DNA from: Schizochytrium sp. TIO01
Taxonomy: Eukaryota > Sar > Bigyra > Thraustochytrida > Thraustochytriidae
Assembly: GCA_004764695.1 (NCBI GenBank)
Contig: SMSO01000033.1
Span: 1,007,001 to 1,071,000, forward strand
DNA: 64,000 nt
Reading direction: 5' to 3'
Position 1 is the stretch's first letter, and every line of letters begins with the position of its first letter. The notes below the pieces were generated by a model. It searched no databases. It was not told the origin of the DNA and worked only from the letters and a program-made list of their open reading frames with translations. Positions 20,765 to 32,470 of this stretch are shown here, in pieces. Made by a program: the position numbers and the translations under genes.

Positions 20765-22601
20765 CGTAGGATTAGGATTAGGAGTAGATGTTGACGAAAG
20801 AATTATGATCGTGGCCGCATCCTTGCTAGCTAATACTAATAGCATACTCGTAAGAAAGGGCGTCCTGTCGTAACGCTTCTGTCTGTGAAGCCTCTTTGCA
20901 CGGGTCAAGGGAGGCGCAGGCTTGGGCTTACAGACAGGGATAAACAGGTGTTGCCATGCTTCGTGGTATGTTGCTCAATTTATAGACCAGGCTACGCAAG
21001 GTTATTAAACGGCTTGGCGGAATCCTTGCACACGAGAGTTTGGGTTAGTAGCAGGTGAGATGAACTTGAACTACAGCTGGAACGGTCATTTCTTTTTAAT
21101 TGAGAGAGGCCCTTGTTTTGATTGAAAAGAGAAGGAACTTACACATTTGGGATGAATATAGAGATGATGTAGTGTATTACAGTGAGTCAGTGTCTACGAT
21201 ATGGACATGTGGTGGTTGCAAAAATCCCCAAAGGGTACGGAGAGTGAAATTGGTGGTTTACTAACTAACAACTTGAGTTGCAGAGATTGTGCACGGAAAG
21301 TGAACCATCACACTCTTCACAAAGTCTTTAGTTAAATAAGGTAGTCTACAATTGCATTTCAGAACATGTAATGATTTCTTCTTGCTGAGAATTTTACGTA
21401 AAAATTCATGTCGCCAAGATATAAGGACCCAATGATCAATCTCAAAGATCAATCGATGAAGTCGAAGTGCGCATGCCATAGGGGTGTCTATATGGTAGGG
21501 TTGTACTTGATAATTTAATTGCTTCTCAACCAGATGGTGCCTCTAACTAAGGAAATCAATGACTTTACTAGGAAAAATAAGACTCGCAAAGTCTTCTCCT
21601 GAATCTTTATGAAAGACCGAGGAGAAGTCATTGTTCAATTAATATATATATATATTTTTTTTTTCTGGACTTGATAATTTGATCCAACGTCTGCTCTCGT
21701 CATTCAAGCTAGGCACCTGGTGATCTGTACCCAACTTTTTAGTACGTTCTTCAAGCTGTTAGTTTATGATGTGCTGTTATTCATGTACTCGCGTTTCTGC
21801 TTTAATAGTGGCAGCGGTCTTCGTGTGATATGCGAGCTTTAGACATATCTCAGGGGATATTTGGTTCGAAAAGTTGAAAATCAAATATGCGACTGATTTT
21901 TTCAATATGGTTTTTTTTTTTTCAAGTGTAGACCTGTGCGTATCTCAGCTGCGCTGAACGCAGAATAGCTTCCAGTCTTAGAACTAGTCTTCCACTTTTT
22001 ATTAATCACCTTCATATTCTTCTCAAGAACGAGTGTGTCTTTAGTTCTACATAAACTCAGGGTATGTATGCTGAGATCTCCAATCGAAGGAACTAGTGAA
22101 ACGGCATTGCTAGAGTTCTTGGCGTCCATTTGTAAAACCCTCGAAGGCATAGGGCTTACAATAGAGCAAGAGTAGGCAGCCAGAGTCAAGAACCAAAAGT
22201 GTAACTACATATTACCTAGATCCACGTATTGTGTAACTTGAATCGATGGCTGAAGAGGTTGAATTAATTTAACCACATCAGGCATCTCTAACACCGTTCA
22301 AGAATGTCTTAGCCTGCTTAATTACTATATGAACCCATCTGCATTGGAACTTATTCTCCGGGACAGCAGTTTGCTAACCCTCAAATCACCCTTTATAAAG
22401 CCATCATCAAGACTTTTGCCTTCATCTTTACAGTTAACCTCAAGCTGACCAGAATTATATCACAGCAATGTAGTCAGTCTTGTTATTAGTTGTTTTGCAA
22501 ACCAGCCGAATGATATTGTTGTTTTTCACTTGAAAAGAAGAATAAAGAATCATTTCCTTGAATTATAAGTTCAATCAATCAAAAACCTGCTTCATCAGAA
22601 G
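19859..22601. other. Intergenic region upstream of the myosin
   Basis: Presumed promoter side of the myosin gene. A 138-codon plus-strand frame (19923-20339) begins 65 bases from the myosin ATG, but it has no recognisable domain and overlaps the expected leader, so it is not called. A perfect triplet palindrome lies at 20714-20764 and an AT microsatellite with poly-T at about 21640-21664. Otherwise AT-rich, no gene seen. Confidence 0.5.
20714..20764. repeat. (ACT)7(AGT)10 perfect palindrome
   Basis: Seven ACT units are followed directly by ten AGT units. ACT and AGT are reverse complements, so 21 bases on each side of the junction at 20734/20735 form a perfect inverted repeat with no spacer. 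The DNA can fold into a hairpin or cruciform. Confidence 0.95.
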
Positions 22602-22921
22602 ATGGTCATGTCTTTGGGCCCTTTCTCTGCGCCGTTAGGACCAGCCACATTGGAGAAAATAAATAAAAATATTTATCACTGTGTAATTTTAGGAAAGGTG
22701 CTTCAAGAAAAGCTTGCAACACGACTATATGTTATCAGGTATTTCAGAACTTGTGTTAGAAGCTGTCATCATAAGTATGTTTTCTGTTTTTGTTCTTACT
22801 GTAAGTAAATTTGATTAGATTCCTTAGCTCTGACCTTTTTTGTTTTGCAGATCAGAAGGCCAAGGAGCGCTCAAAAAGTTTTAAAGGAGTATCTCAAAGT
22901 TTTTTCTTCAAACTTTTATAA
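22602..22921 (+). CDS. Candidate small two-exon gene (unrecognised)
   Basis: An ATG frame from 22602 runs into a textbook short intron: GTAAGT at 22801, a T-rich tract and TTTTGCAG ending at 22850 (50 bases, with an internal TTGAT/TTAGC region for a branch point). Splicing joins the frame to a Lys/Ser-rich end stopping at 22919-22921, giving about 89 residues. A second possible donor, GTATGT, lies near 22776. No domain is recognised and A/T content is high, so this may be a non-coding transcript or chance. The intron is better supported than the protein. Confidence 0.25.
22801..22850 (+). other. Candidate 50-base spliceosomal intron
   Basis: It starts with the consensus donor GTAAGT and ends with a long T-rich tract and CAG. 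It is the best donor/acceptor pair at this distance that I noticed outside the large genes. Confidence 0.35.
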
Positions 22922-25659
22922 AAGTGTCTTAAATCTCCATGGGACAAACGGCGTCACAGAAATAGATCGTTTTGAAGTGTTTGTGTACATCTACCTAAGC
23001 TGCCAGGGTGTTTTTTTGAATTTCAAGCTGCGTTTTAATTGAAATCATTTTTTTCATATTGTGGTTGCTCAGAGTAAAAAACAAAAGAAGAAATTCATTT
23101 CGTATCCAATATAGTCGGGGGTTAAAGTTTCGCGGTTCTTAGGAGAAGCTTACAGAAAAGTTTGCGCGTGTTCATCTCATATTGTTTTCTTCACATTAAT
23201 CGAGGTTGTAGAGTCATCGTTTTGGTTATGCGTATCTGAGAAGCAAAATAATTCCCAGGATTCCTTGCACCGGCTAAATTCTTTGTGACTAAGGAGGTCC
23301 AAAACGTTGAGGGTCAATCACCGGGGTTAGAACGACGTTTGCTTACCGTGGAGAAGAAGGATTCGGGATTTGCTCATGGAAGTTATTGATTCTACGTCGC
23401 TGTGTTTGCGGAGACTCCTGGGTATGGTCTTCTTTTCCCGGTTATTATGACTGTTTCGTGCTGCTACGTGCCCGCCTGTGTCCATCGTTTAATTAATGGA
23501 TGATCTTTTGAACGACGTCTGACGCAGAACTTAAATGCTAATGTTAGCAGCATGTTATCGCTATGGAGACGAGTCGTGTGCGCATCTGCGCTTTTTTAAA
23601 GCTCCGGGGTGGGCGATTGATGCGAGTATATGATATGCTATTGGACTGGCTCATCGATTTCACAAATGCATGCCTTCATGATTGGAAGTCTAACATGTAG
23701 AAATATGGTTGACACATGGAAGCTATTGCTACCCCCGTGCTTCTCCGACAACTAAGCAGGTCGACTACAAAGCCGGCGCGGATGAACTTTGCTAAATTGG
23801 AAGGTTAACCCAATAATTGCATACAACTTAAAAACCCAAAATATCAAGAAAAAAAACTTGGGATAGGAGAGAGGTGTGGATTTGACCTAAAAAATGGGAC
23901 ACCTGTGTTTCCTGTAAAAAATCTATCGGTGACCAGCTTCGGCGCTGCAATGCGCTGGTGGTTTTGAATGCACCGAATCAGGCAAACTGGACAAGAAGGT
24001 AGATGATGTAAATTCTTGATCTGTCTGCAAGATTCTTGACTTTGATCCCAATTCGTGTGATTTTGATCCCACGATACAAACCTCAATCAAAGTATATTTT
24101 TGGTGCTTACTTTCGGAATTAAGCGACTGATATCTTTGTCTTTGTCTTTTGTCAACATGATTATGAAAATAAATATTGTATGGTTGATACATCTACTTCC
24201 TTGTATCTGTTTACGCTTCGAAGAGCAAGTCACAGCAACCTCGGGGGAGGATATTGCACGCATATTCTCCAGCGTTTTTGTTTCCTGGGCCGACCAGCTT
24301 GTCTTTCTATTTGGTCTCGATTCAACATCAAAGCACATCACATTATACTTAGATCTATTAAAAAAATAAAAAACCTGCACAGCTTTGTCAGATTCCCTTG
24401 TGCATAATATAAACAAGTTGAAGGATTGATAGGAGTAGCCTTTGACTAGTGGGCGGCTGGGTACGATGAGAGTCGGACTTGGCCCTCCCAAATGTCCCCA
24501 GGTATGAAGTCCCGGTTAACTGTAAGTTAGGGTGTTGGCAACTTTCGCAACGCAACAAGGGTTGTAAAGATTGGCCAAGGAGGTAGATTCAAATGTTACA
24601 AGGGTAAAGTTGGTCATTGCGTACAAGGCAATGCCTCGCTTGTGAACGGGGCGCTGCTTGTGAACGGGGCGTGCTTTTTGTACCGGGTTTAAGAAAGGTA
24701 ATCCACAGTTTTCTTTGCTTCTCCTTTCCCTTGACATTTTTATTATTTTTTAAAATAAATGTAATTTCAGAAATTAACAACAAAAATAAACATTTAGTTG
24801 TTGGTTTTCCTTCCCCCCTCCTCCCGTTCGCTGTCATGTAGGTACCTACTATCACGATGAATAAATGAATGCTACCTAACTGTCGACCACCTCCTTTTAT
24901 GTCGTTGCAATTTAATTGAGCAAATCAAGGATTTGCCAAAGAAGATAAAAGGAAAGAAATCGAAAGCAAGCGGAGAAAGAACATCAAAGCGACGAAAATG
25001 TATGATATTGTAGTGTGTATGGTAGTTGGTTTGTATGTTATCATTAATAATTATGATCCAGCTGTTGCTTGAAGGGAAGCAACAGCATTAGAAGCATGTA
25101 AAGAGAAAAGTACTTGGACAAAATTTTGCACGATAAAAGGGTGACGAGGAATCGCAGATACCACTTTCATAAAAGTACGGCAGCGGTACTTGCTTTTTTG
25201 GTTTCTTGCCTTTGCTCTTGCTTCTTTTGGTTCCTATTTGAAGGCACTTCTGAGGGGGAAAGCCACCTTTGACTTGCGATGGACCGAGATCTGTGTTTCA
25301 CACGCAGAAAGAGCGGGACATGCTTGAACAGAGGAAACAAATGAAATAGAAAGGAAAAACAAAATCTGGGAGGGACGACATGGAAGTACACAAAAAAAAA
25401 AAAGCACGTCGGTATTTGCTGCACGGACCGGCGGGTCCATACGTTTGAGATCGACGTAAGTCTAGCCACAGAAACTAGTTGGTTCGCTAGCTACTGTGAA
25501 CTGCCAGACAATCTTTAACAACAATAATAAAGAGCCGTCCCTGGCTCATGAAGGTGGACGAAGATGGAAATGAAATGAAACGAAAAAGTGGCTAACTCAA
25601 GAACTTCATAATATGAAGAGCAGTAGGAGGAGTTCGCTTGGCTTATTGTACTTGCTCGT
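22922..25659. other. Intergenic region downstream of the kinase
   Basis: No gene is supported. A 46-codon stop-free stretch (about 23260-23400 +) has no Met. Two near-copies of the 15-mer GCTTGTGAACGGGGC lie side by side at about 24636-24670. A/T-rich tracts lie near 24735-24800. The kinase 3' untranslated region is presumably at the right end. Confidence 0.45.
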
Positions 25660-26979
25660 TTACATCATTTGGAGGGTAGCGGCCAACGGGGCTTGATAGC
25701 CCTCGTTAACAAGTATATCCCAGTCAATGATACGAAAGAGCGAGTGGGTTTTGAGGTCGCGGAGGCCGAGCTCATAACAGATGCGGCGAGTGGGGTCCTT
25801 GCGAAGCATACTGCGGAGCAGGGATTTGAATTCATTCATGATGGGGCGGTCCTCAAGAGGGAAATCCAGCGGTGCAACACAGATGAGGTTACAGGTTTCC
25901 TGCGCGGTGTCAGCTCCCCAGGGCCAGCAACCGAAGCACATTTCGTAAAGAATAACGCCGAGGCTCCACCAGTCGGTTTCAAATCCATGCTTCTCGCGCT
26001 TGAGAATTTCTGGCGCAGAGTAGGACAATGTCCCTGATGTAGTGACTACCTGGAGCCGGCCTGTGACAGGGTCAAGGTGTTCTTGTTCATTAAGTTCCAT
26101 GGCGAGACCAAAATCTAGTAGACGGACGTGACCTTCTCCAGAAATGCCGATGTTTTCTGGCTTGAGGTCGCCATGCATGATGTTGTGGTCGTGAAGGTGC
26201 TGAATTGCTGCCGCAATCTCGGCGGTATAAAAGACAATTTCCTCTGGTTGAAGTTCTTCTTTGTACAAGTGGGTAAAGAGATCGCCACCAGCGCAAAGTT
26301 CCATACCAATGTAGATGTTTCCGTGAGCGTGGAGTGAAAAGTGGAAGTCGAGGATTAGTGGGCTCTTTTGGGGCATGTTTGCGATTTTACGAATCATGTC
26401 AACCTCGGCAAGGACTTGCGAGCTTCTGCTTGATGTATCTGCTCCCTCTCCTTGGAGGCTCTGCACACTGACGATTTTCAGCGCAAATGGTGCCTCGGGC
26501 TCCTCATCTGCTGCAGGCAGGTCAAAGTTCAAGGGGAGATCCACAAATGACCCGAACTCTGCCAAGAGCTCGTTAGATCTATCAATGTCCACAGAGCCTT
26601 CCCAGGTTTGCTGCTGGGCAATCACTCGCGCCAGGTCCTCACGAGGCTGCTTATATAATGAAAGTCGTGCGCCTCTATTCTTTTGCTGTCTCGAATTGTG
26701 TCGATCTGCCCAGGCTGCGATGGCAACCTGGCCACAGCTTCCGTCCGCAAGGAACCTCAAGAGCTCTACGCTGCGAATCTGTGTTGCGAGTTCCTGTTGT
26801 TGTTGTTGTTGTTGTTGTTGCGGCTGCTGCTGCTTCTGTAGTTGTTTGTGCAGCAGCTGCTGCTGCTGCTGCTGCTGGCAATCGCAGGGGCGGTGGTGGA
26901 TCTGCGGGAGGTCGTCGCGTAGACGCATTTCCGCCACGCGACTCTCGCTTGCAGGGCGTGCTTTCAAGCCGCTCATCAT
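25660..26979 (-). CDS. AGC-family serine/threonine protein kinase with poly-Gln N-terminus
   Basis: 439 residues; the first of two tandem ATGs is at 26977-26979 with A at -3. Residues 35-62 are poly-Gln broken by Leu/His/Lys. Kinase core: a weak glycine loop (LADGSCGQV, about 77-85), an insertion of about 80 residues, then the ATP-binding Lys in FALKIV (K168), helix-C Glu (E192), HGDLKPEN (269-276, so Gly replaces the usual Arg before the catalytic Asp), DFG (289-291) and SAPE (321-324). DWWSLGVILYEM and an end like the AGC pattern (HSLFRIIDW) place it with the PKA/PKC/NDR group. The HGD motif argues against classical activation-loop phosphocontrol. Catalysis is probably retained because K, E, D, N and DFG are all present. 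Substrate unknown. Confidence 0.9.
   Translation of the reverse strand: MMSGLKARPASESRVAEMRLRDDLPQIHHRPCDCQQQQQQQLLHKQLQKQQQPQQQQQQQQQELATQIRSVELLRFLADGSCGQVAIAAWADRHNSRQQKNRGARLSLYKQPREDLARVIAQQQTWEGSVDIDRSNELLAEFGSFVDLPLNFDLPAADEEPEAPFALKIVSVQSLQGEGADTSSRSSQVLAEVDMIRKIANMPQKSPLILDFHFSLHAHGNIYIGMELCAGGDLFTHLYKEELQPEEIVFYTAEIAAAIQHLHDHNIMHGDLKPENIGISGEGHVRLLDFGLAMELNEQEHLDPVTGRLQVVTTSGTLSYSAPEILKREKHGFETDWWSLGVILYEMCFGCWPWGADTAQETCNLICVAPLDFPLEDRPIMNEFKSLLRSMLRKDPTRRICYELGLRDLKTHSLFRIIDWDILVNEGYQAPLAATLQMM
26748..26878 (-). repeat. Poly-Gln coding triplet tract in the kinase
   Basis: CAA and CAG runs (read on the minus strand) encode Gln 35-41 and 50-62 of the kinase. The CAA run at about 26795-26820 is the longest. 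Such tracts vary in length between strains. Confidence 0.9.
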
Positions 26980-29640
26980 CTTGGCGTGCTCTGCCTCGAT
27001 TCTCGCCTCCTTGCGGAAGCGGATTGGGGCGTGCTTGTCGCGCGTGGGTTACGGGTTTGCTGCCACTGACTCAGACTCACTTATTCCTCGCTTTCTTTTT
27101 CTCTTTCTCCCCTTATTCTCTCTTGTTTTATCTCGCAGGTCTTTCTTTCTTTTATATTTCTTTGTTTGTTTGTTTCTTTCTTTTTAATTCTTCCTCGTGC
27201 CTTCCTCTCGCACCTCTACCATTATCCTAATGCACCCTAGAACTACTCATTATATAAAAATAAATCTGTTTACACTTCAGCACGATATGAAATCAGAAAC
27301 ATGACATTGCGGAAACAAACTTGAATTTCACTTTACTTTATAATTAGAAAGTCTCCACTGGCAATTTTTGTTAAAAAAACAAAAAAACAAAAAAAAACGT
27401 TTAGTACATTTATTTATGTAAAAGAGTAAAAAGAATAAAGACTTGAAATTAATTATCTGCCCTCAGCCAATGAAGCTTTCACTTATCATCAATCTCCTTT
27501 TTCAAGGCTGGCCGGTGAACTTTGCTGTAGGCTCTAAGGCGCCTACCCATCCGTGAGGCTACGTGAGGGGGAGGGGGAGGTACCCGCTCTCCTGCCCATA
27601 TTTTCAAACATTTCCCGCGACGTCTTCTTTCACATATACTCCCTAAGTCTTCTTTCGTCATGGTATTATGTATTTCTTCTAAAACAAATATGAAAGAAAG
27701 AAAAGAGAGAGAAAAGAAAGAAAGAGCACCGGTCTTTCGTCCTTTCATTCAGTCATTTGAACAAACAAGCCTGAGAGTGAGCAGATGCAAAGACTCCAGT
27801 CAGTCACGATAGGTACGGACCACTTCCGGTGCGCATTACTCAGGCCCCTGAGTAAATGGAGGTGTAAGTGAGCGATAGAGCTTCGATCAATACATAATTG
27901 AATAAATGAAGATAAATGAATAAGTCAACAAGTAAGGCAAAAGAGCATGACGCCTGGCTCGCGCTTTCGAATTTCTTTCTTTTTATCTCACGCAGCCTCT
28001 CTTTCTCAGCCGCTCAGAACTTCAGCACCAAAGAAAGCTCTCTTTTCCTCCATATTGATTATGATCGCAATTACTAAAGGATAATATTCTGTTTTGTTTC
28101 TGTTTGTTTTTTAAAGCTAGATGAAGGCTATACGCGGTTACCATTCAATAGGCGATTATAAGATAACTCCATAGAAGATAAAAGAAATAGTCATGTTTAG
28201 ATTTATTGCTGTCGACTATGACAGCTGCAAAGATCATGATAGCCTTTATGCCTGATTAGAAAGAAATATAATTTAATAAAGTAACCAACACAGTCTTCCA
28301 TCTTTTATCTTTTTAACCCCCAATGGGAATGAACGAGTGATAACTTTCACAATTACCCTTTCTTCCATCTTAGACTTCTTCCAACATACGTCTGGCTTGC
28401 ACTGTATATTCTCCCGTTCTCCTTTCCAAAGTTGTCTCAAAATCTTATTTTATTATTTTTTAAACAAAGGAATTATTGCTTTGTATTTTATTTAAAATCA
28501 AAAGTGTAAGTAAGACAATTAATATTTGAAATTAACAAAAAAAAATGTAGCCAGAGCCCTGCCGCATTCGATTAGGTAGCTTCCACCCCAAAGGATCTCG
28601 AGCTCAAATCTGCAAGGCTCTGGCAAAGTTGGAATGGATCTTCATCTTCTATTGGTGAATGGAATATTTAAATGCCTTGCTGCAGACCCACCTTTAGCGA
28701 CGCAGACAGCAGCATCAGCGGGAGCTACTACTCCCAGAGTAGCCGTCGTTCCATCTTCACTTTTGGCAAAGTTTCATTGAAGTCAAAATCTATATCTTCT
28801 TCTTCTTCTTTTATCTTTTATCTTTTTGAGGAATAAACAGAATAAACTGATTTCTTTTCTGTTTTGGTTACTCTTCCTTTCCTCCCTCCCTCCCAAATCA
28901 CTTTGGTCTCTCCAGCAGAATGAGAAGAAGAAGTTTTTTGTTTGTTTTTTCAGTCCTACTAGACTATTAGCCCTTCCTACCGAAATCAGGAAGAGAGAGA
29001 GAAAAAGCGGCCTCGCAGGTCTCAAAATGTTTTTCTTTCTCCTCCGAGTCGGCCTCTTTCGGGCTGCGTTTCCACCGAAGCCTTTGGGAGCACGTGGGGA
29101 ACACTTAGCCGCTAAGCCGCTGCTACTGAGCTGACCACTTCACTAAGCGAATTCGCCGCAAGAAGCTCTATCCGTCTTCGAGTTAAAATAACGATATCAA
29201 TCATCGATACCAGCTGGACAGTGAGACAACCAGGCCACTCTTGCTACCTAGCTTGCTACCTAGCTCGAGGCCTGCCTGCCTGCCTGCCTGTGATCAGGCA
29301 GTATTTATCGAGGTGCTTGCTCAGTGCTCACAGTGGTGCAGTTCCGAAGAACCAGAACAGCGAAGAAACGCAATCGCAGCTATAGCTAGCTAGCTAGCTC
29401 CCTCAGAGTCGAGGAATGCCTTTCTTCACGAGTCGAGGGACAGTCAGTCAGTCAGTTACTCGCTCCCTTCACATGCCTGCCTGCCTGCCTGCCTCGAGCA
29501 GGTTGCCTCCGCAGCCAGATCGACCTGACGATCACTTGGATAGATAGACCAGACTAGCTTGCACAAGGCAGGCGAACCGGGTTGGTTTAGTCAACCAGCG
29601 CCATCCGGGTTGTACTATTGGCTTTGCCAAATGCCATGAG
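26980..29640. other. Non-coding: kinase upstream region and start of the gene desert
   Basis: Pyrimidine-rich kinase leader (CTTT and TTTG runs at 27140-27185), a long AT-rich stretch (about 27240-27450), another near 28440-28545, and runs of CCTG (about 29276-29292 and 29475-29492) and CTAG (29383-29400). No gene is supported. Confidence 0.6.
29383..29400. repeat. CTAG self-complementary array 1
   Basis: Four overlapping TAGC units. The unit family is its own reverse complement, so the array can fold on itself. Similar arrays recur at 31238, 33944, 34205, 48419 and 51735. Confidence 0.9.
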
Positions 29641-29748
29641 TGGGGATGACGAATGCGGGGAACTCACCTGCCGAAGGTGAAATCCGTATTCTTGAGGTGC
29701 TTCGCATGAACACGCCAAAGGCCACAGCAGCAGCAGCATCATCATCAT

Positions 29749-29958
29749 CAGCAGCAGCAGCAGCAGAAGAAGAAGAAGAAGAAGAAGAAGAAGAAGCAGT
29801 TACCAGCTCATGGCTGGACCGCTTCTCTGCACAAACTCTGTGCTCTTGCTCCCAAAAGCGCATCAAGGCGAGGAAAGCAAGCCCTAAACGGGGTCTTCAC
29901 TCGCACTTGTGTCTTAGGTATCCCTCTTCTTCTTCTTCTTCTTCTGCTGCTGCTGCTG
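29749..29958. repeat. Inverted triplet repeat: (CAG)n(AAG)n ... (CTT)n(CTG)n
   Basis: (CAG)6(AAG)10 at 29749-29796 faces (CTT)6(CTG)5 at 29926-29958. The segment 29752-29784 is a perfect 33-base reverse complement of 29926-29958, with a 141-base spacer. A transcript would form a long hairpin. A 221-codon plus-strand frame (29640-30305) crosses it, but is made largely of repeat translation and is not called. Confidence 0.85.
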
Positions 29959-30234
29959 CCTGTGCATGTGCGGAAGGGTTACAAAAAGTAAAGCACCCCA
30001 AGCAGCGGCAGGCAGGCTTGAAGAAGGCGAAGCAGTGTGCTCGTTTTGCGAAGAAGGGTCTTTCACGTCGATCGCCAGCTAGCTGCAAAAGGCCGACTCA
30101 GTCTCGTAGCCTTGTGTGGAGCGGCTGCTGCTTATTAGATTGCCTGCATTCGTTCTCCAGCACCCGACCAGAATCAAGCGCTTGGCCATTTCGTGAGGTG
30201 GTGGTGCTCTTCGAGCCACCTTCCAAGCGTGCCG

Positions 30235-30239
<5 letters not shown>

Positions 30240-30278
<39 letters not shown>

Positions 30279-30279
30279 G
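30240..30279. repeat. (TCTG)10 microsatellite
   Basis: Ten perfect TCTG units. Confidence 0.95.
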
Positions 30280-30513
30280 ATCGATGGCTGGCTTATCCAC
30301 ACTGACTGGCTGGCGCAGGGTTGACTTTGTTTGCGCTGAGCTTGCATGCATGCATGCATGCTTGCATGATAGGCAGGTGCGTACCTCTTCGCTGTCTTCT
30401 TCTTCGTCCTTGCACCATTGACACAAGACGGCCCACAAAACAGGCAAACGAAAAGGGCCATTTCCGTCGTGGCGTTTCTGATCCTGCTCCAGAAAGACCC
30501 TCAAGGTCTTTCG

Positions 30514-30515
30514 CT

Positions 30516-30557
<42 letters not shown>
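30514..30557. repeat. (CTTT)n microsatellite
   Basis: About eleven CTTT units. Confidence 0.95.
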
Positions 30558-30558
<1 letters not shown>

Positions 30559-31237
30559 CTTCTCTTTTCCCTCTAACTACCTTATATCTCGTATGGCAAT
30601 GAGCTCTCTCTCTCTCTCTGTCTCCTGTGAGGCCTGGCTGCGCATGCTCTCTTTTTTATATTTATTTCATTTCTTCCACCCCTACCATTGTAAACCCAGG
30701 AGCCCAGAAAGATGAAAACAATTAGATACACGCATAGTATTTACGTACAATTTAAAATTAAATAGATGTTTGATTATCAGTTATTAGTTATTAATTATTA
30801 TTTTAAAGGAAAGTAGAGCTAAGAATTAAAAACACGATTGACAGGTCTTTCGCCTTTTCTGTCCTGAATATGTATATGGATGTATATGTGTATGAACAAA
30901 CCCCCGAAACACGCAGAAGGACTAGAACGTAGCGCACGCCTCCTCATGCATTGCTCATTGAACTTTAAACGCGTGCCAGGAAGGGATCGCCGATCGCCCG
31001 GTTCCTCGTGCGTCTGTCTGCCAACTGATCTGTCTCTCTCTGCGTCTCTCTCTTTCTGCCTGCGGCCGAGCACGGGTTGCTGTTAGACAGACACTCAGCA
31101 CTCATGTTTGGGTTTCTTTCTCTTTCAAAGTCCCTTCTTTTGTTTTCATCTCTAGAGTCGTAGTATGTAAGATACCTTCGAAGCACTGCTGACATTAAAA
31201 GCCCAATGCTCTTTTGTTTCCCATAATTGCTTCTACG

Positions 31238-31252
31238 TAGCTAGCTAGCTAG
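31238..31252. repeat. CTAG self-complementary array 2
   Basis: About three and a half TAGC units ending in AGGTACG. Confidence 0.85.
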
Positions 31253-31301
31253 GTACGTTTCTTCTTTCTTCTCTTCTCTTCTCTTCTCTTCTGTTCTCTC
31301 T

Positions 31302-31354
31302 CTTTTCTTTTCTTTTCTTTTCTTTTCTTTTCTTTTCTTTTCTTTTCTTTTCTT
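31302..31354. repeat. (CTTTT)n pentanucleotide microsatellite
   Basis: About ten CTTTT units, preceded by a CTCTT run at about 31270-31291, so two related pentamers abut. Confidence 0.95.
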
Positions 31355-32215
31355 TATCCTGCTATGCTTTCTTGCTTTCTTTCCTCCTCTCTGTTTGCCA
31401 ACTATTTCAAGAAGGTTGCGGCGAAGGCCCTTCCTGTTTTCATAACTGTTTTGTGGGTAGTATGCCCCTAAGTAGTAGATAGCGATAATGCTGCTTTCTT
31501 TTCCTCTTACTTTTCCGGTCTCTAATCTTAGTTTTATGTTTATTGAAAAAATCAAGCAAAGTTAATAAAAATATTGTCATTCTTTTCCTCTTCAATTGAG
31601 TACACAGACCGACATGTGCTCAAACTTTAGATGAAGGAATCGCATCACAAAGTCGGTGGGCCCCCTCTGAAGGAAGAAAGGACTTTCCTGCTACTTCGCT
31701 TTATAATCTAAAGGTGACTTTTTCTTTTTCTTTTTAAAAGTACATCATATATATTATATTTAATAAAATAAAATAAAACAAAATAAGCTTTGTTTTGCTC
31801 CGCATTGCCGGAAACGGTTATATCGCTCAGCAGCTCGGGGCCGCCAGTGAGCGCCTCTGTCCCTTCATCTCCACGCGACGTGGAGCCCATCACAGGCGAA
31901 GCAACGCGGCTGCCAATCTCAACTTCGATGTCGGCCGACAGCTCGTAAGAGAGGGAAACAAGTAGAAAAAGAAGGACAAGAAGGACAAGAAAAACGAGCG
32001 GAACCCGAAGACATCCATCCTCGTCACTTTCTCTTTCTTTCCAAACTTTACCCGACGCCGCGTAACTATGTAACCTGCAGGTCGTAGGTAAGACCACGCT
32101 TTGAATGAATACTTTGCGAATTTCTCAGCAGTGGAAGTATCTCGAGCTTCCAGAGGGAAGGGTCGGACGCCCTCACAACCAATTTGGAGGTCCTCTCTCT
32201 CTCTCACTCAATCAG

Positions 32216-32266
32216 AACAATCAAAACAATCAAAACAACCAAAACAACCAAAACAACCAAAACAAC
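32216..32266. repeat. 9-base minisatellite, AAAACAACC type
   Basis: About five units. The first two carry ATC in place of ACC. Confidence 0.9.
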
Positions 32267-32426
32267 CAGAGCTCCTCTGGTTCGAGGTATGAGGTTTGAT
32301 TCTGAACGAATTGAATTATCCTGCATGAATTATCTTCGGGTAAAGAGCTGCGAAACAGCGCAGGCCTTTTACGCCACCTCGAGAGAGTGAGGTGCACAGC
32401 ACGTGGTTGAAGGGTGCTGCGTAATT

Positions 32427-32470
32427 ATTCATTCATTCATTCATTCATTCGCGCAGTCAATGAATGAATG
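32427..32470. repeat. (ATTC)6 facing (AATG)3: short inverted repeat
   Basis: (ATTC)6 at 32427-32450 is separated by GCGCAGTC from three AATG units at 32459-32470. The AATG units can pair with the ATTC run to give a stem of about 12 bases with a small loop. Confidence 0.85.

Larger units (their letters stand above)
29641..31400. other. Microsatellite-dense non-coding block
   Basis: Holds the inverted triplet repeat, (TCTG)10 at 30240-30279, a TGCA run (30345-30367), (CTTT)n at 30514-30557, CT runs at 30605-30620, an AT-rich island (30720-30835), a CTAG array (31238-31252) and (CTTTT)n at 31302-31354. No gene is supported. Confidence 0.7.

Noticed and set aside
23260-23400. 46-codon stop-free segment with protein-like appearance
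   Set aside because: It begins directly after a stop, has no Met or splice acceptor, and no family is recognised.
29640-30305. 221-codon plus-strand frame, the longest in the desert
   Set aside because: Its length comes from CAG, GAA, TCT and TCTG repeats translated as poly-Ala/Ser/Glu and SVCL runs. The parts between show no domain.
30838-30862. TCTTTCGCCTTTT, similar to U5 snRNA loop I
   Set aside because: The matching stem is absent and no Sm site follows. Pyrimidine-rich strings of this kind are common here.
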